Of a DNA stretch of 64,000 nt, positions 13,505 through 26,910 are shown piece after piece. The notes under the pieces are model-generated. The model was not told where the DNA came from. It saw only the letters and a list, made by a program, of their open reading frames with translations, and did no database searches. Source of the stretch: Chrysomallon squamiferum (Eukaryota; Mollusca; Gastropoda; Neomphalida; Peltospiridae); the NCBI GenBank assembly GCA_012295275.1, contig CM022665.1:41242152-41306151 (forward strand). The letters are read 5' to 3'. How positions within the stretch are numbered: position 1 is the first letter of the stretch; each line of letters opens with the position of its first letter. The position numbers were made by a program, and so were the translations under genes.

Positions 13505-16500
13505 CTGAAATTAGTTTAATACGTTGAAATGTTATCAAAGTTTCAAATATTAAATTCTGAGTTATTTCAGAGCAAGAAAACTTGTCTGTAGAGCTCCTCT
13601 AATTTCCTTTCCTTGAATGCCAAGAGAACATCATTAAAGACAGATCACCATTTGAGTAAAAAAAAAAAAAAAAAAAAAAATTAATCGTCATTCGATATTA
13701 AAGAATTCACCATTCGAGTAAAGACAGATCATCAAGGTAAAATCGTCCATCATCTTGTTAAATAAAAACATTAATCTCAGCATCTGCGTTAAATCAGCTT
13801 AATAGTACGTGCACTTCTCTTTGAGACTCTGAAACTTCAAGCGTGAGTTTTATCATGAAGGCTGCACTGCCAGTGTCTACTTTTCTTAGAAATAATTTTA
13901 AAAACCCCCCACAGAAACATGATATTTTGAAAGGTCGAGCGAGCAAGTAAAGTAAACTTCGTGCACTATCTTAAAAAGTACTTCAGCCTTGAAACCATTT
14001 AAACACAATTATGCGAGCTCGCCCATTACATTTAATTCTATAGCGTTTTGCTTTCCAGTTCGTTATGCATTATAAACCCCATCTATTTGCAGGTTCGTTT
14101 AACTGTGACAGTCTCCTGGGTTTGCAATTCCAGAGTAAACATCAAATGTAAATAGACAGGTTTAATGAGGTGGATATTGACAAACAAGAATATATTGAAA
14201 ATATCACCTCCATTAACACACAGTTATAACCAAACGGTACGAAGTATATCTGTATGTAACACTTGGGGATGCAGTCTTTGGTTTTATTTCACTTACCGGT
14301 TACGTGTGATTTATTTTTGTTTGGTTAAGAAAGAAAAGAAACGTGGCAAGCACCAGTTGACTATTACAACATCATCGTTAACATAACAATGTACTGCTCG
14401 GCAGGTGGAGAGAAGTTTGCGTGAAGTCTTTTACTTGTAATTTATTAGTATTTCTAGTAGACTTGGGCTCAGGACAGAACAAGGCTTAGCTCCAGTAGCA
14501 AAGCGCGGTTACTTGGTGCGCGGTCAATTTAGAATCGAGTTCTGAAGACAGACAAATGGGTCTTCTTCTACTGTCCAAGCCAGTGTCTTGTGATTCGTAC
14601 ATCACATACAGTGGTATGTCCTTTCCTCTCTTTGAAAAGACGATTAAAATAGATCCACTGATGCTAAAGAAAATTAAAAAATGTACAAGCCAAATTCTCT
14701 GAAGTAACAGTCAGAATTAATTTGTTTCAGTGGTATTATTATTATTATTGTTGTTGTTGTTACTGCAGTTGTTGTCCATGTGGGAGCGAGACCTAAGGGA
14801 CGAAGGGGAAAAAAAAAAAAAATGAAATAAATAAAGAAGAAAAAAAGAAAATAATGAGAAGAAAAAAAAATCTGAAGAAATGAGACATAAGTCACTTCTA
14901 GGGTACAGCCCCAATTCATTTTATATTCAGACACCTTCTTTTATTTGAAATAATACATTAATACCACTTTATCGAGGCGGCATTTCTGTTTTAACAATGA
15001 TCATTATTATGATAAAAAAAAAAAAAAAAAAAAAAATAGTAATTTTTCACCAAGACTAAAGAAACGAATAATAATAATAATAATATTTTTATTGTTACAT
15101 CGTCGTTCCGCTCTTTACTTCCATGAAAAAAAAAAAACAAAAAAAACAAGAAACGTTTCAATTTTCAGGTAGGCTATGTACGATCGACTTGAGTGATAAA
15201 TCCAATTTAATTTAATTTTTAATGGTATTTACAACTGAAAAACGTATTTTCATTTATAAATACAACTATACATCTCTGCAAGTTTGATGGGTGTATATTA
15301 TTCAACTTCAGACTGGTCGATTATGCAATCAAAATTGAGTATTTTCCCTATATTGTTCAAGAATAAATGATAAACATAAAGGAAATAGGTGTGTGCGTTT
15401 ATTTCGTATTATAACTAATACAATATTGATTTAGGTTTAGAAAGAAAGTGGTTTATTCATAATTTAAAAATACATTTCTGGGACAAACATGGTTAAATGT
15501 AGACATAAAATATTATATCTTTTATTGCTACTACTATTACAAAATAAAACGAAAAAAATAAAAAATAATAATAAAAATAATAATTCAACAAATATGTAAC
15601 TGAATCTAAATATTTTTATCTGAACATCTTATGTGATTTTGGAGGTAATTATTAATAAATATATTGTGATGAGAATAAATTTTCATCGCGGTTTCTTTGG
15701 TGGGAGCCTTTTTAAAAATAAAGACAATATATAGCAGTTAAATGCATTTTCATTTTATTTTACATAATAATAATAATAAAAAATCTGTAGCAATGTAAAA
15801 TATGGTTATTTATATGTTTTCTCAGCATTTACTTTATAAAATATAATGATTATAAATTCATTTTTTGAAAAAGAAAAAAGAAAGAAAAAAGTATTTGTAA
15901 ATGGATATTATTTTTGTTTTCAGGCAGCTTTTAAAAAAAATATAATGACCAAAATACAAAAACACTACAAATATACCTGGATAAATGGAATTTTAAAACA
16001 GATAACAAATCCTATAATTGCAAAATTTCATCTTTAATCCAGCCAGTGGTAACAATCAAGAAGAAAAAAAAGAAAAAAGAAAAAAAAAAGGTTATATATA
16101 AAATGACAAAACATTTAACCGAGACGTAAAAGTGTTTATTAACTTATGAAAACACATTTCTGTTTATATTTAAGAATGAAGTATAATTACACTGGTATCT
16201 TCTACAAGCCACGCAAATCACAGCAAAAAAGGAAATATACATTTGGTATAATAAAAATAAACAATAAAAACTATATGTATATATAAACACATACTCGCAC
16301 ACACACATACATACATACATACATAAACACACTCCAGTGTATAACATATATGACTTAAACATAAAAGTTTCAATCCAGTTTAATGTTGAAAAGCAACAAT
16401 TCATACTACTGAATATGTGAGCTTTTAAAATTTCAATATAAAATACACTTTCCTAAAAAGTCAATTTTTGCAGTATTAAATATATCTAACTATAAAAATA

Positions 16501-17633
16501 TATAACTACAGTTAGATGTGTTATGTTGAATAGCTTGTCTCATCTTCAGAGATTTATCATAGTTCTAAATTTTGAGCAAATGCTGGTGTAATGATGACTG
16601 TAGCTGTCTACAAACAAGCAATATTCTCCGCAATAACAATTCACATTATATAAGCCACGTATATATAAAAAAAATATATATATAAAATAAAAATGGCTGT
16701 TACCCCTGGAACTATTTAATTAAAAAAATTGATAAAGTGTAGGTATACCCCCAAAAATTATATATATTTTACACATATGTATGTATGTTACAGGAAATAT
16801 GGGTTTTGGTGCTTGCACTGGTCTATCATCATGTACCCTCCCTCCTTAAATTCTCTCTCACTAGGGGGCCAGACAATGATCTACTTGCAGTATTACATTA
16901 CCATTTTCATGAGTGAATCGGACATTACACATATCTTCTGAAATGTTAAGAAATTATATTTATTTCCTGTAAAAAAAACAATCACACACACACACACACA
17001 CACACTTAAAGAAATACAAAATTAATATAGATCCAAAATTTATATTTTAAAATGTAGACAAAATGGTTCAATAATTCAAAGTTTATTCAATGGACTAGAT
17101 AGATAATGTCCCCAGTTTATAATGCTGATGAATTTGTTCAACACAGTAGAGTAAGTGAAGTGGACCAGTGTAATATTATAATTACAGAGTAATCATTTTT
17201 TTGGACAAATAAACTATGATCATTTTTAAAATCAGGACAAAATGGTTGATAAATGTATGCAAAAAATAAAGCTGTTTACTTTTTAGATAATAAATTATTT
17301 AAAAGGTGTTGTGCACAAGTCAACAGGCCAAGGTATAGTTTACTTTCACAACCAGTTACACTATTCACTAAGTGGATAAATTTGTCTATAAAACTCTCAA
17401 TGGATCAGCATATAAATTCTGGGTTTGTGCAAAGAGTTAATCTGATGTTTTAAACTTTCACCATTTATTGTATATTTTTGAATTTTTATTATTATTTTTT
17501 AGACTATAACCAAGTTAAAAGGAGTTCAATATGAACAATTTTTTTATCTTCTAAAAAACAGTTCCATTATAAACTAAACAAGTTTGACGAGTGCTAGCTG
17601 CCGTTTTCCAAAGTTTCTGTCGATTTTGCTTTT
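13505..17633. other. Region between the CNBD2-like gene and SETD3; no supported gene
   Basis: This stretch should hold the unseen 5' end of the CNBD2-like gene and the 3' untranslated region of SETD3. A possible poly-A signal for SETD3 (AATAAA on the minus strand) lies at 17464-17469, 165 bases past its stop. Poly-A runs occur near 13659, 15015 and 15126. Open frames here are short or low-complexity. A 41-codon minus-strand frame near 14480-14600 has fair composition, but I could not tie it to either gene. Confidence 0.5.
16868..16950 (-). repeat. Dispersed repeat, copy 1 (inverted relative to copy at 28.2 kb)
   Basis: Read on the minus strand, the segment with GTAATGTCCGATTCACTCA, then GGTAATGTAATACTGCAAG and TAGATCATT closely matches the plus strand at 28207-28274. 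It lies downstream of the SETD3 stop, beyond the likely poly-A signal at 17464-17469. Confidence 0.75.
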
Positions 17634-17744
17634 TTATGCATATTTTACAGTGTTTTCTAGAATGAGTTTCTCACACACTGTGAGCTGTCGCGCGAGTCTG
17701 TGAGCATCTGACAGTGAGTCCTTCTGTAACTCAGCCTCGTCCTC
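17634..17744 (-). CDS. SETD3: SETD3 last coding exon
   Basis: Codes EDEAELQKDSLSDAHRLARQ, then LTVCEKLILENTVKYA and TAA. It aligns with the human helix around RAKMAIKLRLGEKEILEKAV and stops soon after. The roughly 100-residue acidic tail of vertebrates is absent. Confidence 0.93.
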   Translation of the reverse strand, partial: EDEAELQKDSLSDAHRLARQLTVCEKLILENTVKYA

Positions 17745-20700
17745 CTGCAACAACAAATAAATAAATGATTGTTTACCTCATAAAATTCGATTCTTAACAT
17801 TTTGTTACGTGTGATATAGTTTCTGTTTTATGATGAAAACTGATCGAGAAAATATGCATGCTCTTATTAGTTAGCAGAAAAAAAAAATTCTTTTAAGTAA
17901 ACCATTTAACAGAAATGAAAGCACTATTTTAAATCTATTAAAATATTGACACATTCTGAATAGCAAACTAGTAATGTGAAAATAATATTTAAAAAACTGC
18001 ACCTAGTCGTCCTGAATGATTTTGACATCAGTATTCTACATCTATTACTAATACATCAGATCAAAAATTCTGAGAAATTATATTGAACTGTTTTGGTTAC
18101 CTCTCTAGTAGTTGGATAAGCCTTCAGTAACAGAGAGGCTCTCATCTCCAAGAAATTCCACACTTTGAGGTCATTTTCTGGTAACACTGGTTGCCGCAGA
18201 TCTTTCAGTTTCAACATGTCTTCCACTGTCATTTCTCCAGAAAACTTCTCTTTCAGAGTGTCTGAAGTAAACAAATATTTCAGTGCTTTGTTACATATTT
18301 AAATTTATATACATGAATGTTCATGGGTGAGTGCTTGTGTGTATATGTATATATGTGTTGGTGAGTGTGAGTGTGATATATATAATAAAGCTCTTTAAAA
18401 AGACCATCATAATAAAACTTTTTTTCAGTCTGTTGGTATCATATCTCCAGAGCTGCTTTTTAACATATTAAAAAAAATTAACAACAAAAATTCTAAATCC
18501 TAACATCATACAAGATCAGATTCAGCCATTAGACCTGAAACTAATCCCTCATGTTAGCTTAAATACACACACATGTGACAGCATGGCATCTGTAAAACAC
18601 TGGTATTATGTTGAGCATACATTTTAAAAAATATGTGCAGCTTACTGTCCAAAAAATATACTTTTTCCTACATGTCCACATTTATTATAACTTGCATGTT
18701 AAATTTAATTTATTTTTAATTTTTAATTTTTTTTTTTCACCTTCCTCCATGTTGAAAACTCGAAGAAAAGCCAATAGGTCTCCATCTATTGGATTTTTAC
18801 CACAGTGCAGAAAATACAGTCTGGAACTGAAATAAGAAACAAATTATTTTAGATATTGATTGTAAGAAGAGTAAGTTTAAATAGTAGTTAAATGTATCCC
18901 AGGATTTAATTATGCTACCTGTTAAATACTTAGCCAAATCATTTATTACAATTTGTTATCTTATTATTCGTCATTACAGAATACTAAAAGTTAAGCACCA
19001 GATATCACCAGCAAATTCAGAATAATAAAGAAAAAAACACAAACAAAATCAAGAAACACACCAAAAACAAACAAAAATAACAACTACATAAAATTGACAA
19101 CAAAATAAAACTAATAAAATCTTACGGTTCAAGTCCAACTTTAGATAATACTTCTGACTTCAAACCAAACAAAGGATCTCCTTTGCTAATTCCTGCATTA
19201 AAAAAAAAATAATAATAATAATAAAAAAAATAAAAAAAAATAAAATTAAGGTAAAAAATACATTTAAAGAGGTTAAGTAATACACAATGGCCAAGGGCAT
19301 TCATTAAAATACAGGACAGAAAAGACTATCACCCAAATAATCCATGACACTAGTGATAAAAACATTGCCTGTACAATTACTGCCGAAGTTTTTGTTTTTC
19401 ATTAGTATCATTAGAAAATAATAATAAAAACCTGCTGTTAAAAATATTTATTAATGACTTCATTTCAAATTAGCTTTGATTAGTTTCCTAGTTTTCTTGA
19501 AAAAAAAAAATAATAATAAAATAAAAAAAATAAAGCCCTATAATTTATTGAGCTGAATTATAAAAATAATATATCGACAGAATATACATACCCAATTTCA
19601 GACACAATCTATCATTTTCATTCTCAGGATAAACAAATCCATTATGTACAAGAAATTCAGCATTTGATCTTGCACCATAGAATATGTAAATCTGAAGAAA
19701 AAAAAAATGGAATAATAATAATAATGGTGATAATGATGATAAAAATTATATTGATGATGATGACAGTAATGATGATGTAAATGATAATGAAGATAATAAT
19801 AGTAGTGATAATAATGATGATATTATGGCTGATTGTAGACAATTAAAAACGATAAAGTATATGACATACACATATTTTATCAATCATATACACTGTCATA
19901 ATAAACAAATAAATAACTAATAAATGAATAAATAAATAAATAATTAAATAAATAAATAAATAAACTGTATTTTTTACACACCTGTTCATCTTTGTTAAAA
20001 TCTCTCAGGCAGTAACATTCACCACAATCCTTCTCAACATTAAAATCTGCAGTGAACTGAAAATAAACATAAATAAAGAATGAAAATTTAAAAAAGAAAA
20101 GAAAAAAGAACTGTATACCAGAACTAATTTTTTTATATCTGAAAAAAAAAAACACCCCAAAAAAAAACACCCCAAAATCTCCACCAAATACCAATATTTA
20201 TTTATTTATTTAATTTTTTAATTTTTAATTTTTATTTTTTTCACTGGACAAAGAATAGATAGATATACTGTAATTAGAAAAGGCAGATTTGTTTTATAAT
20301 TTAAAAAATCAAATTAATATTGAAACTGTTTAAAACAGAGACCACCACCACTATATCTGCATCCAGAACATTCTATCAGTTTCAGTCTCTCACACACTGA
20401 GAATCTGTGTCAGACAATTCAGGTTTCTAAGCTGTGTACTCAAGTTAGGTATGTTTTAAGTGAATGAAAAATGTGTTAAGCTATTGTTTGATGGGAGAGA
20501 GACAGAGAGACTTACATGTCCATTAGTGTGATTGCACATGTCCCACAGTGGAATCAGTCCAAAACTTGATAGAGAGCCGTCTGGGCTTGGAATCTGATTT
20601 TGTCTGGTCATAACAGTTGACACAGCCCATCTGTAAAACATAATTTTAATATAATTTTAAAAATAAAATACTTTTTTTTTTTTCTGAAATTATAATAATT

Positions 20701-23700
20701 TAAAATAATATATAATGTGATAAAATTAAAAAACAAATGGTTCAAAATAAAAAAGAAATTTGATAAATAAAATAAATTAAAGAATTAAGAAAAAATTTAA
20801 AAATAAAGGACTAATAAAACCATTACCTGTAATCATCATATGTGAAGCTATCTTTTAGACCAAGATTAGCAGCTGCTGCACTTTTCTGTTTATAATAATA
20901 ACAATAATAATAATAATAACAGTAATAGTAATAATAATAATAGTAGTAGTAGTAATAATATTAATAATCATAAAAATAATAATAATAGTAATAACAGTAA
21001 TAATACTACTACTACTAATAGTAATAGTAATAATAATAATTATAACAATAGTAGTAATAATAATAGTAATAATAATAATAATGATATACAAAAAAAACAT
21101 AAAAATAAAAGGTGAAGCAGTTTAACCATCACTATTTTACATTCCAGTGAAATTGTGAGTTTATTTAATCATTTAAACAGATGAAGAAACAGACATTATG
21201 AACAAAAAATAAACAAACAAACAAATAAACAAAACAAAATAAAACAAACTTAAATGATATATATTGGCAAGACTGTCATCTAAGCTCTTTTCTTACTGAG
21301 GTAAAACATTGTTTATAAATGATTTGTATTTTATTTACCTGTAGCAGTCTGTAGAAATATGCATACTGTCTGGCAATATTTCTATACTGACTAATACAGT
21401 CACCTGCAAATTAATAAAATAAATAAATAAACAAACTAACAAACAAAGAATAATTTAATAAAAATGTGTAATATACAGGATGGAAAATTAGTTCATTTGT
21501 TTACTTGTTTTGTTTAATTAGAAACAGGTAACTCATTACTCCATAAATTTTTTTCACTTATTGCAAACAGCGATTTAACTTTTTTATATTTAATAAAATA
21601 ATCCATGTGAAGTATTAATATATTCAAATTTTTTGTTCATACATTTAGCATATATTTTAAAATCAACACTAGCAAGTCAGATTATTAAGTTAGTTAAAAA
21701 TATATTACTAAAATTATAAGAATAATATAAAATATCAGTTTTATGCTATACTATAAATCGTGCTTTCAAAAACATATTTTATATTTAATAAAACAATCTC
21801 TCGGATACAGAAAGTATATTGGTACTCATTTTTATGAATACAAAGAGGGTATGTTTTAAGTTTAACAGTACATAGTTTCATAAAAGAGTTAATATGATTT
21901 TGAAATATGCTAATAATAAAAATAATGTAATAAAAATTACCATGATACAAAATATATTTAGGCACTCTGTCATTACAAATATGTTTAAAAAAATTATAGT
22001 TTCATAAAAAAGATAACATCAATTTGAAACATACTGTGAAAATTAAAAATACTGTGATAAAAAAATGACAAACATTGTTTAAAAGATTATAGTTTCATAA
22101 AAAAGATAACATCAATTTGAAACATACTGTAAAATTAAAATAAGTGTATTTAAAAAAAAAAAAAATGTATTTAGGCATTCTGTTTACACAAATAGAGATT
22201 GTTTTAAAAATCAGCAGTTTTATGAAACAGTTAACATGAGTTTGAAAAATACAGAGTGTAGTGAAATTTACCATGAACAGGGGATCCCTTCAAACAATTA
22301 AGATCATCTACACTGAAGAATAATGGTGTCGTGTAGCTGGATGGAAGAATGTCTGAATTAAATCAGGAAATAAACCTGAATGAATGACTTAAAAACAAAC
22401 CTAGCTTCTCTAACTCCTAGACAGTAACAGAAACATTGCACATGAACAAAGATTATGTATAGAAATATAAACACTCAATATGTAATTAGTATATAAATAT
22501 TACACTTTATTATTAGCAAAGTTTGGTTACCAGTTATAATAATATATAAAAGTAATTTAGGCAAATGGAAAATATATTTGGATTATATGTGTGCATATCA
22601 TCAAATTTTTATTTTACTGGTGAAGAAAACTTTTTTTTTAATATAAACTTTAGCATGACTTAGCAATAAAAATATAAATTAGTAAAATTTATCTGACTAA
22701 TGAAAGGATACCGATATAGGGTTTCCAGAAAGAATCCGACTTCTTTCTCTCACACAGTACATGTAGTGCTAATGTTACATTAGGCATTGCTTGTAACATT
22801 CTGTCTTCAGCATAGAGAGCTCCTACAATATAATTATAATAATAACAACAACAACAAAAACTAAAAAACACACACAAAAAAACGGAAATAAAATTATATA
22901 AAAATAAAACGAAATAAAATAAATAACTGTTATATTATTATTTAATTTTAAGTAACCTCAGTGGAAACTATACATAATTTGTACACAAATCTGCTTTGTT
23001 TTTTTGTTAAATGTTACAAGAATTTCAGTTAAGGGAAGATAACTCTTTTTTTTTTAAATTGTGAAAGAAATGGATTACGTAAATAAATACAAACTATTAA
23101 TATGTATAATCTTCACGGTAATCAATAAAATTCTAACAGCCTGTGGGCAAACTGATAGAAAGTACTGTGTTTAAATCATGACATTGTTAAAAAAAGAAAG
23201 AAAGAAAAGAAAATACTAGATTATACACATTTTCTAGTTTGGTGTTTAATCTTCATAAATTTATTAGCAAAAGTTGTTATTTAGAAGATTGAAAAAAATA
23301 AAAATAAAAATAAATACATTTTTTTTTTTTAATTATGACTACAGCATATGAAATATATTTGGGATGTTACGTCATGATAGGTAATTTCTTATAAAAATAG
23401 TCTGTGATGTGAAGTTTTCCATGTTGATATTTTACCTGAAGTACAATTATTTTAAACTTAAACCCGGATAAATTAGACACACATACCTAGTTCAGATTTC
23501 TTTGCTGAATCAACAGTCATCATCAGCTTTCTAGGTATGGAGAGAAATAGTTCTGAGGCCTAAAAATGAATTTACTTTACATGTATGTTAGGAGAATGAA
23601 ATGAAAAATAATGTAGAGTACTTAAGTAAAAATCTCCTAATTATTTTGACATAAGCAATATTTTAATTTTTTTACATCCCTGCATTATCATATGACCAGA

Positions 23701-25704
23701 TGAAAAACTTTATTATATATAATCCAAGTTTTATTGAATCCATCTTATTTTGACTATGCATTTTCGGATGAATATTTAGATAGAAAATGTTCTTATGCTG
23801 TTTAAGTACAAGAAACTAAAATCTGTATTACAGACAACTGTATTACCCAAAACTACATCTAATTCAAACTGTTTAATCTGGTTTTTTTTTTATCAAATGT
23901 GTATTTTAAATTCATATTCAAAAGTCCATGGCTATGTTAATTATATTTGAATTATTACTTATGGAAGTTGTGCAATACGGTAATAAAGAAAATTCAGATT
24001 CAGAAATAATTACTATTGTTATGATAAGTATAACTTGCATATAATAATAATAATAATAATAATAATATTAATAACTAATAATAGATTAACTAATTAAGAA
24101 ACAAACAAATTAAGTAAGAAATAAAACAAAATAATGTCGTAAATTTAAAATTAGGATCTAAAATTTGATGTATTTCTATCTGAAGAATGTTTACAATGTA
24201 GCTTGAGGATCCCTGATTTGAAATTCTGAAATCTGAAAAGTTCCATAATCCAAAAAGCTTTGAAATCCAAAAAAATTGTTCAGTTTTCTGATTGTTTTGA
24301 AAATATGGACTTTATTTTATGCACAAAAGTATTAAAAATATCATTTTAAAAATCCTGCTATTGGTATAAGCTGTATATCAGATATAAATGGTTTTTGTAT
24401 TTAGACTTAGATCCTATTCTCAAGCTATATCCTTATATTCCCAAAACTGAAAAATACCAAAATGACAAATGCTTTGTCTTACCTATTCCACATAAAGGAT
24501 TCTGAACCTGCATATATCTAATATCTTAATCATTAAAAATTAATTAACTGAGGAAATCAGAAAGCGTTTACCTTGAGATCTTGCTTTGCTTTTAGACCAA
24601 ATCCACACTGAGGGTAGCTGACTATCTCAACATTGTCTGCATTCACATCATTTTTATTGAGCCACTCCAAGAATGGAGTGAACAACTCTTCTCGCTTCTT
24701 CTCAGCTGTTGCTAAAGCTATAGTAAATAAATAATTTAAAAAATGTTAATATAATTTTTAAAGATGATAGATGAAAATCTAAGATTTAACATTAAATAGT
24801 TTATCTTTTGTGTGTGTGTGTGTGTGTTTTAATGACAATAAACAATAAATGAAAAATATGAAAATCTGAAAATGTTGAAATTTTCTTAGGAGTTTTACCA
24901 TTTCAAACGAAAAAAATAAAACCAACCACTGCAACTATTCATGGAGAATGACAGGCAAGTTTTAACCAAAAATGGTAATTTCTATTATTTTTAAGTCATG
25001 GAACAGTAAATGATATTCTGTTTCTTTTAACTATTTTTACATTTCAGTGTCCTAAATATGTAAATGATAAAATTATATAGAACACTTTATCAATGGATCT
25101 AGTAGTATATATATTTTTGTATTGCTCTGAACATTTTACTGCAAGCAGCTGAGGTAAGACTGAAACTATCTGTCAGCATGCTATTCCTAATGGCTGAAGA
25201 TATCTTAAACATCTGTTACATTATCTTTGTTTTATGTGTGTGATATATATTACTTTTAAATCAACAAAAACAATTACTGATCCAAACATAATTTTTTTTA
25301 AAGTATTTTCAGATCACATGTTACATTTTACTATTTTTAACCCTTTTTGATATGTTAAGTGGATATAACCACTCAAAATTTTATCAATATTAACTATAGA
25401 AAGCAGATTAACCCCACTGCTGTAAAAAAAATAATTCTTGTTATGCTGCGGGGAGGGGACACCCTCTCCCCTCAACTCCCAAACATAGTTTCAGCCAAGT
25501 ATACACTGACATCTTGGCACAGCAGTGCAACTTTAAGTTCTGTTGATTTTGCTGTGAGCTATTTTTAATTATGGAGGACAGAAAGAACACACTAACGTGA
25601 CTGAAGTTTTCTGATTTTCTCAATCAGTTTATGAATCTCTGCATGGTCTTCTAGTTCCTTAACTCCTGCAGCAACAGGCTTGGAGCAGACTGTAGATAAA
25701 TAGA

Positions 25705-25743
<39 letters not shown>

Positions 25744-25918
25744 AAATCATGCAATATGATTTAAAATAACTAATAAAAACAGTTATATAGATCATTTGAT
25801 GATAGCAAATTGCAAATAACAGTAAATTAAAAATAATAAATAAATAAATAAATAAATAAACAGAATTAGGAAATATGATCTAAAATAACTAATGAAAACA
25901 GTTACCTAACTGAAAAAC

Positions 25919-25950
<32 letters not shown>

Positions 25951-26201
25951 TTAATAAAATTTATCAACTGACTAACAGGTAAAGAGATAAACAAAATAAT
26001 TATTATTATTTCTTTTTAGATGAAACTAAAATTATGATTAAATACTGGTATTAAGTTATACACAAGCCTACTTTGTAACAGCTGATAGACCAGTTCTCCA
26101 ACCTCTTTCTTGGCTGCCTTAGACAAAGTTGGTGGTTCAGCAGAATCACCAGTGTTTGGAGGACTTGCCTTTCCTCCTCCTTTTTTGTGTTTCCTACCCA
26201 T
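17634..26201 (-). CDS. SETD3: SETD3, actin-histidine N-methyltransferase (complete, 15 coding exons)
   Basis: Exons: 26201-26072, 25689-25597, 24717-24572, 23559-23487, 22822-22712, 22352-22272, 21403-21339, 20885-20827, 20630-20516, 20056-19982, 19691-19592, 19192-19126, 18826-18741, 18261-18101, 17744-17634. They sum to 1473 bases, all junctions keep phase, and the product has 490 residues. The family methylates one actin histidine (His73) with S-adenosylmethionine in the cytoplasm. The SET fold is split, as in the family: an N-SET part around QCGFGLKAKQDL, an insert (YRNIARQYAYFYRLLQ), then MTRQNQIP, LWDMCNHTNG and YIFYGARSNAEF. By alignment from memory, Asn264, Trp282, Tyr321 and Arg324 match human Asn256, Trp274, Tyr313 and Arg316, the substrate and catalytic residues, so it should be active. 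A Rubisco-substrate-binding domain follows. Human SETD3 has 594 residues; the missing part is the disordered C-terminal tail. The start ATG (MGRKHKKGGGK) follows a splice acceptor by 9 bases, implying a non-coding first exon. Confidence 0.97.
19592..19691 (-). CDS. SETD3: SETD3 exon 11: catalytic tyrosine
   Basis: Starts IYIFYGARSNAEFLVHNGF. The Tyr of FYG is the conserved catalytic tyrosine of SET enzymes, and the Arg three residues on matches the actin-binding Arg of human SETD3. Exit is phase 1 (donor gtatgt). Confidence 0.96.
20516..20630 (-). CDS. SETD3: SETD3 exon 9: substrate pocket and cofactor motif
   Basis: This exon codes RWAVSTVMTRQNQIPSPDG, then GLIPLWDMCNHTNGH. It holds the Asn that favours histidine over lysine in SETD3, the Trp of the actin pocket, and the NH pair that contacts S-adenosylmethionine. 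Entry is phase 2, exit phase 0. Confidence 0.96.
20893..21090. repeat. Degenerate (AAT)n/(AGT)n tract
   Basis: About 200 bases of mixed AAT, AGT and ACT units in the SETD3 intron just upstream of exon 8. Its edge lies within about ten bases of the acceptor of that exon. Confidence 0.85.
21869..22255. repeat. Four diverged tandem copies of a ~90-130-base unit
   Basis: A core like AGTTTCATAAAAAAGATAAC followed by ATCAATTTGAAACATACTGT recurs near 21869, 21997, 22090 and 22212. The two middle copies are near-identical over the core, the outer ones diverged. The array ends just upstream (in gene terms) of SETD3 exon 7. Confidence 0.8.
24199..24510. mobile_element. MER2/Tigger-like MITE, copy A
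   Basis: Imperfect inverted ends (TAGCTTGAGGATCCCTGATT on the left; CAGGTTCAGAATCCTTTATG read inward from the right) bound about 312 bases in the SETD3 intron between exons 3 and 4. Subterminal GAAATTC/GAAATCTG motifs and the internal TTATTTTATGCACAAAA are shared with the element at 39.9 kb. The layout and several internal stretches recall the mammalian MER2 elements of the pogo/Tigger group. It carries no transposase. Confidence 0.7.
25695..25745. repeat. (AATA)n microsatellite
   Basis: AAAT/AATA tetranucleotide repeats start six bases upstream of SETD3 coding exon 2, next to its acceptor. Confidence 0.9.
26072..26201 (-). CDS. SETD3: SETD3 first coding exon
   Basis: Starts MGRKHKKGGGKASPPN and ends ELVYQLLQ in phase 1 (donor gtaggc). 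Joined to the next exon it reads QLLQICSKPVAAG, beside human QKCSSPA. The basic start matches the lysine-rich start of vertebrate SETD3. An acceptor (cacttttag) ends at 26211, so transcription begins further upstream. Confidence 0.93.
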
Positions 26202-26739
26202 GACGACAGTCTAAAAGTGAAAAATTATATTTTTACAATTATATTAACTGGTTGCTGCCTTTGGAAGTAAAAAAAAAAAAAAAAAAAAAAGATGCAATGT
26301 TTTTCAGTGATCTATCCAGCAGAATATGAAAGATATGGCAGGTATGTTGTTGTTATTGTTGGGGGGGGGGTGTTTTTTAGAGGGACTGGAGCCACAGACT
26401 GACAAATGATGAATTTCTAAAAGCAATTATGATGCTGCAATGCAGAAATAAAACAGGATAAAACAAAACAAAATTGTTAAGAGTCAAAAAATAAAAAATA
26501 AAAAATAAAAATAAAAAAAAAAAAAAAAATAATAATAAAAAAAATAAATAAATAAATAAATAATAATAAATAAAAAAAATTATGTTTGCGAAATGTTTAA
26601 CAATATTGTTGAATACCATAGTTTTCATCTCATCATGAATCACTCATCTGTCAAAAGTACCCTTATTTGGGCATTTTATTTTATTTTTTACTGCCGATTT
26701 ATCCTTCTTCACTTAGAGTGGTGCATACGTATTCCATGT

Positions 26740-26910
26740 TATTTGAGGCTATCTAATTAATAATTCTTTAAAATATACAATACACACACACACACACACA
26801 CAAAATACCGAAGAGTCGGAAGAGCGGCCTTGTAAGTTCTGCTGAATATTGACTTGTTAAAAGCATTATGATATCGTAAGCATTACTTAGGGCTTAAGAA
26901 CTAAAATTTT
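26740..26910. repeat. Dispersed repeat, copy 1 (TTATTTGAGGCTATCTAA family)
   Basis: The segment from TTATTTGAGGCTATCTAA through GAAGAGCGGCCTTG is repeated about 980 bases further on. The tail TACTTAGGGCTTAAGAAC appears there as its reverse complement, so one copy has flipped part of the unit. Confidence 0.75.
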
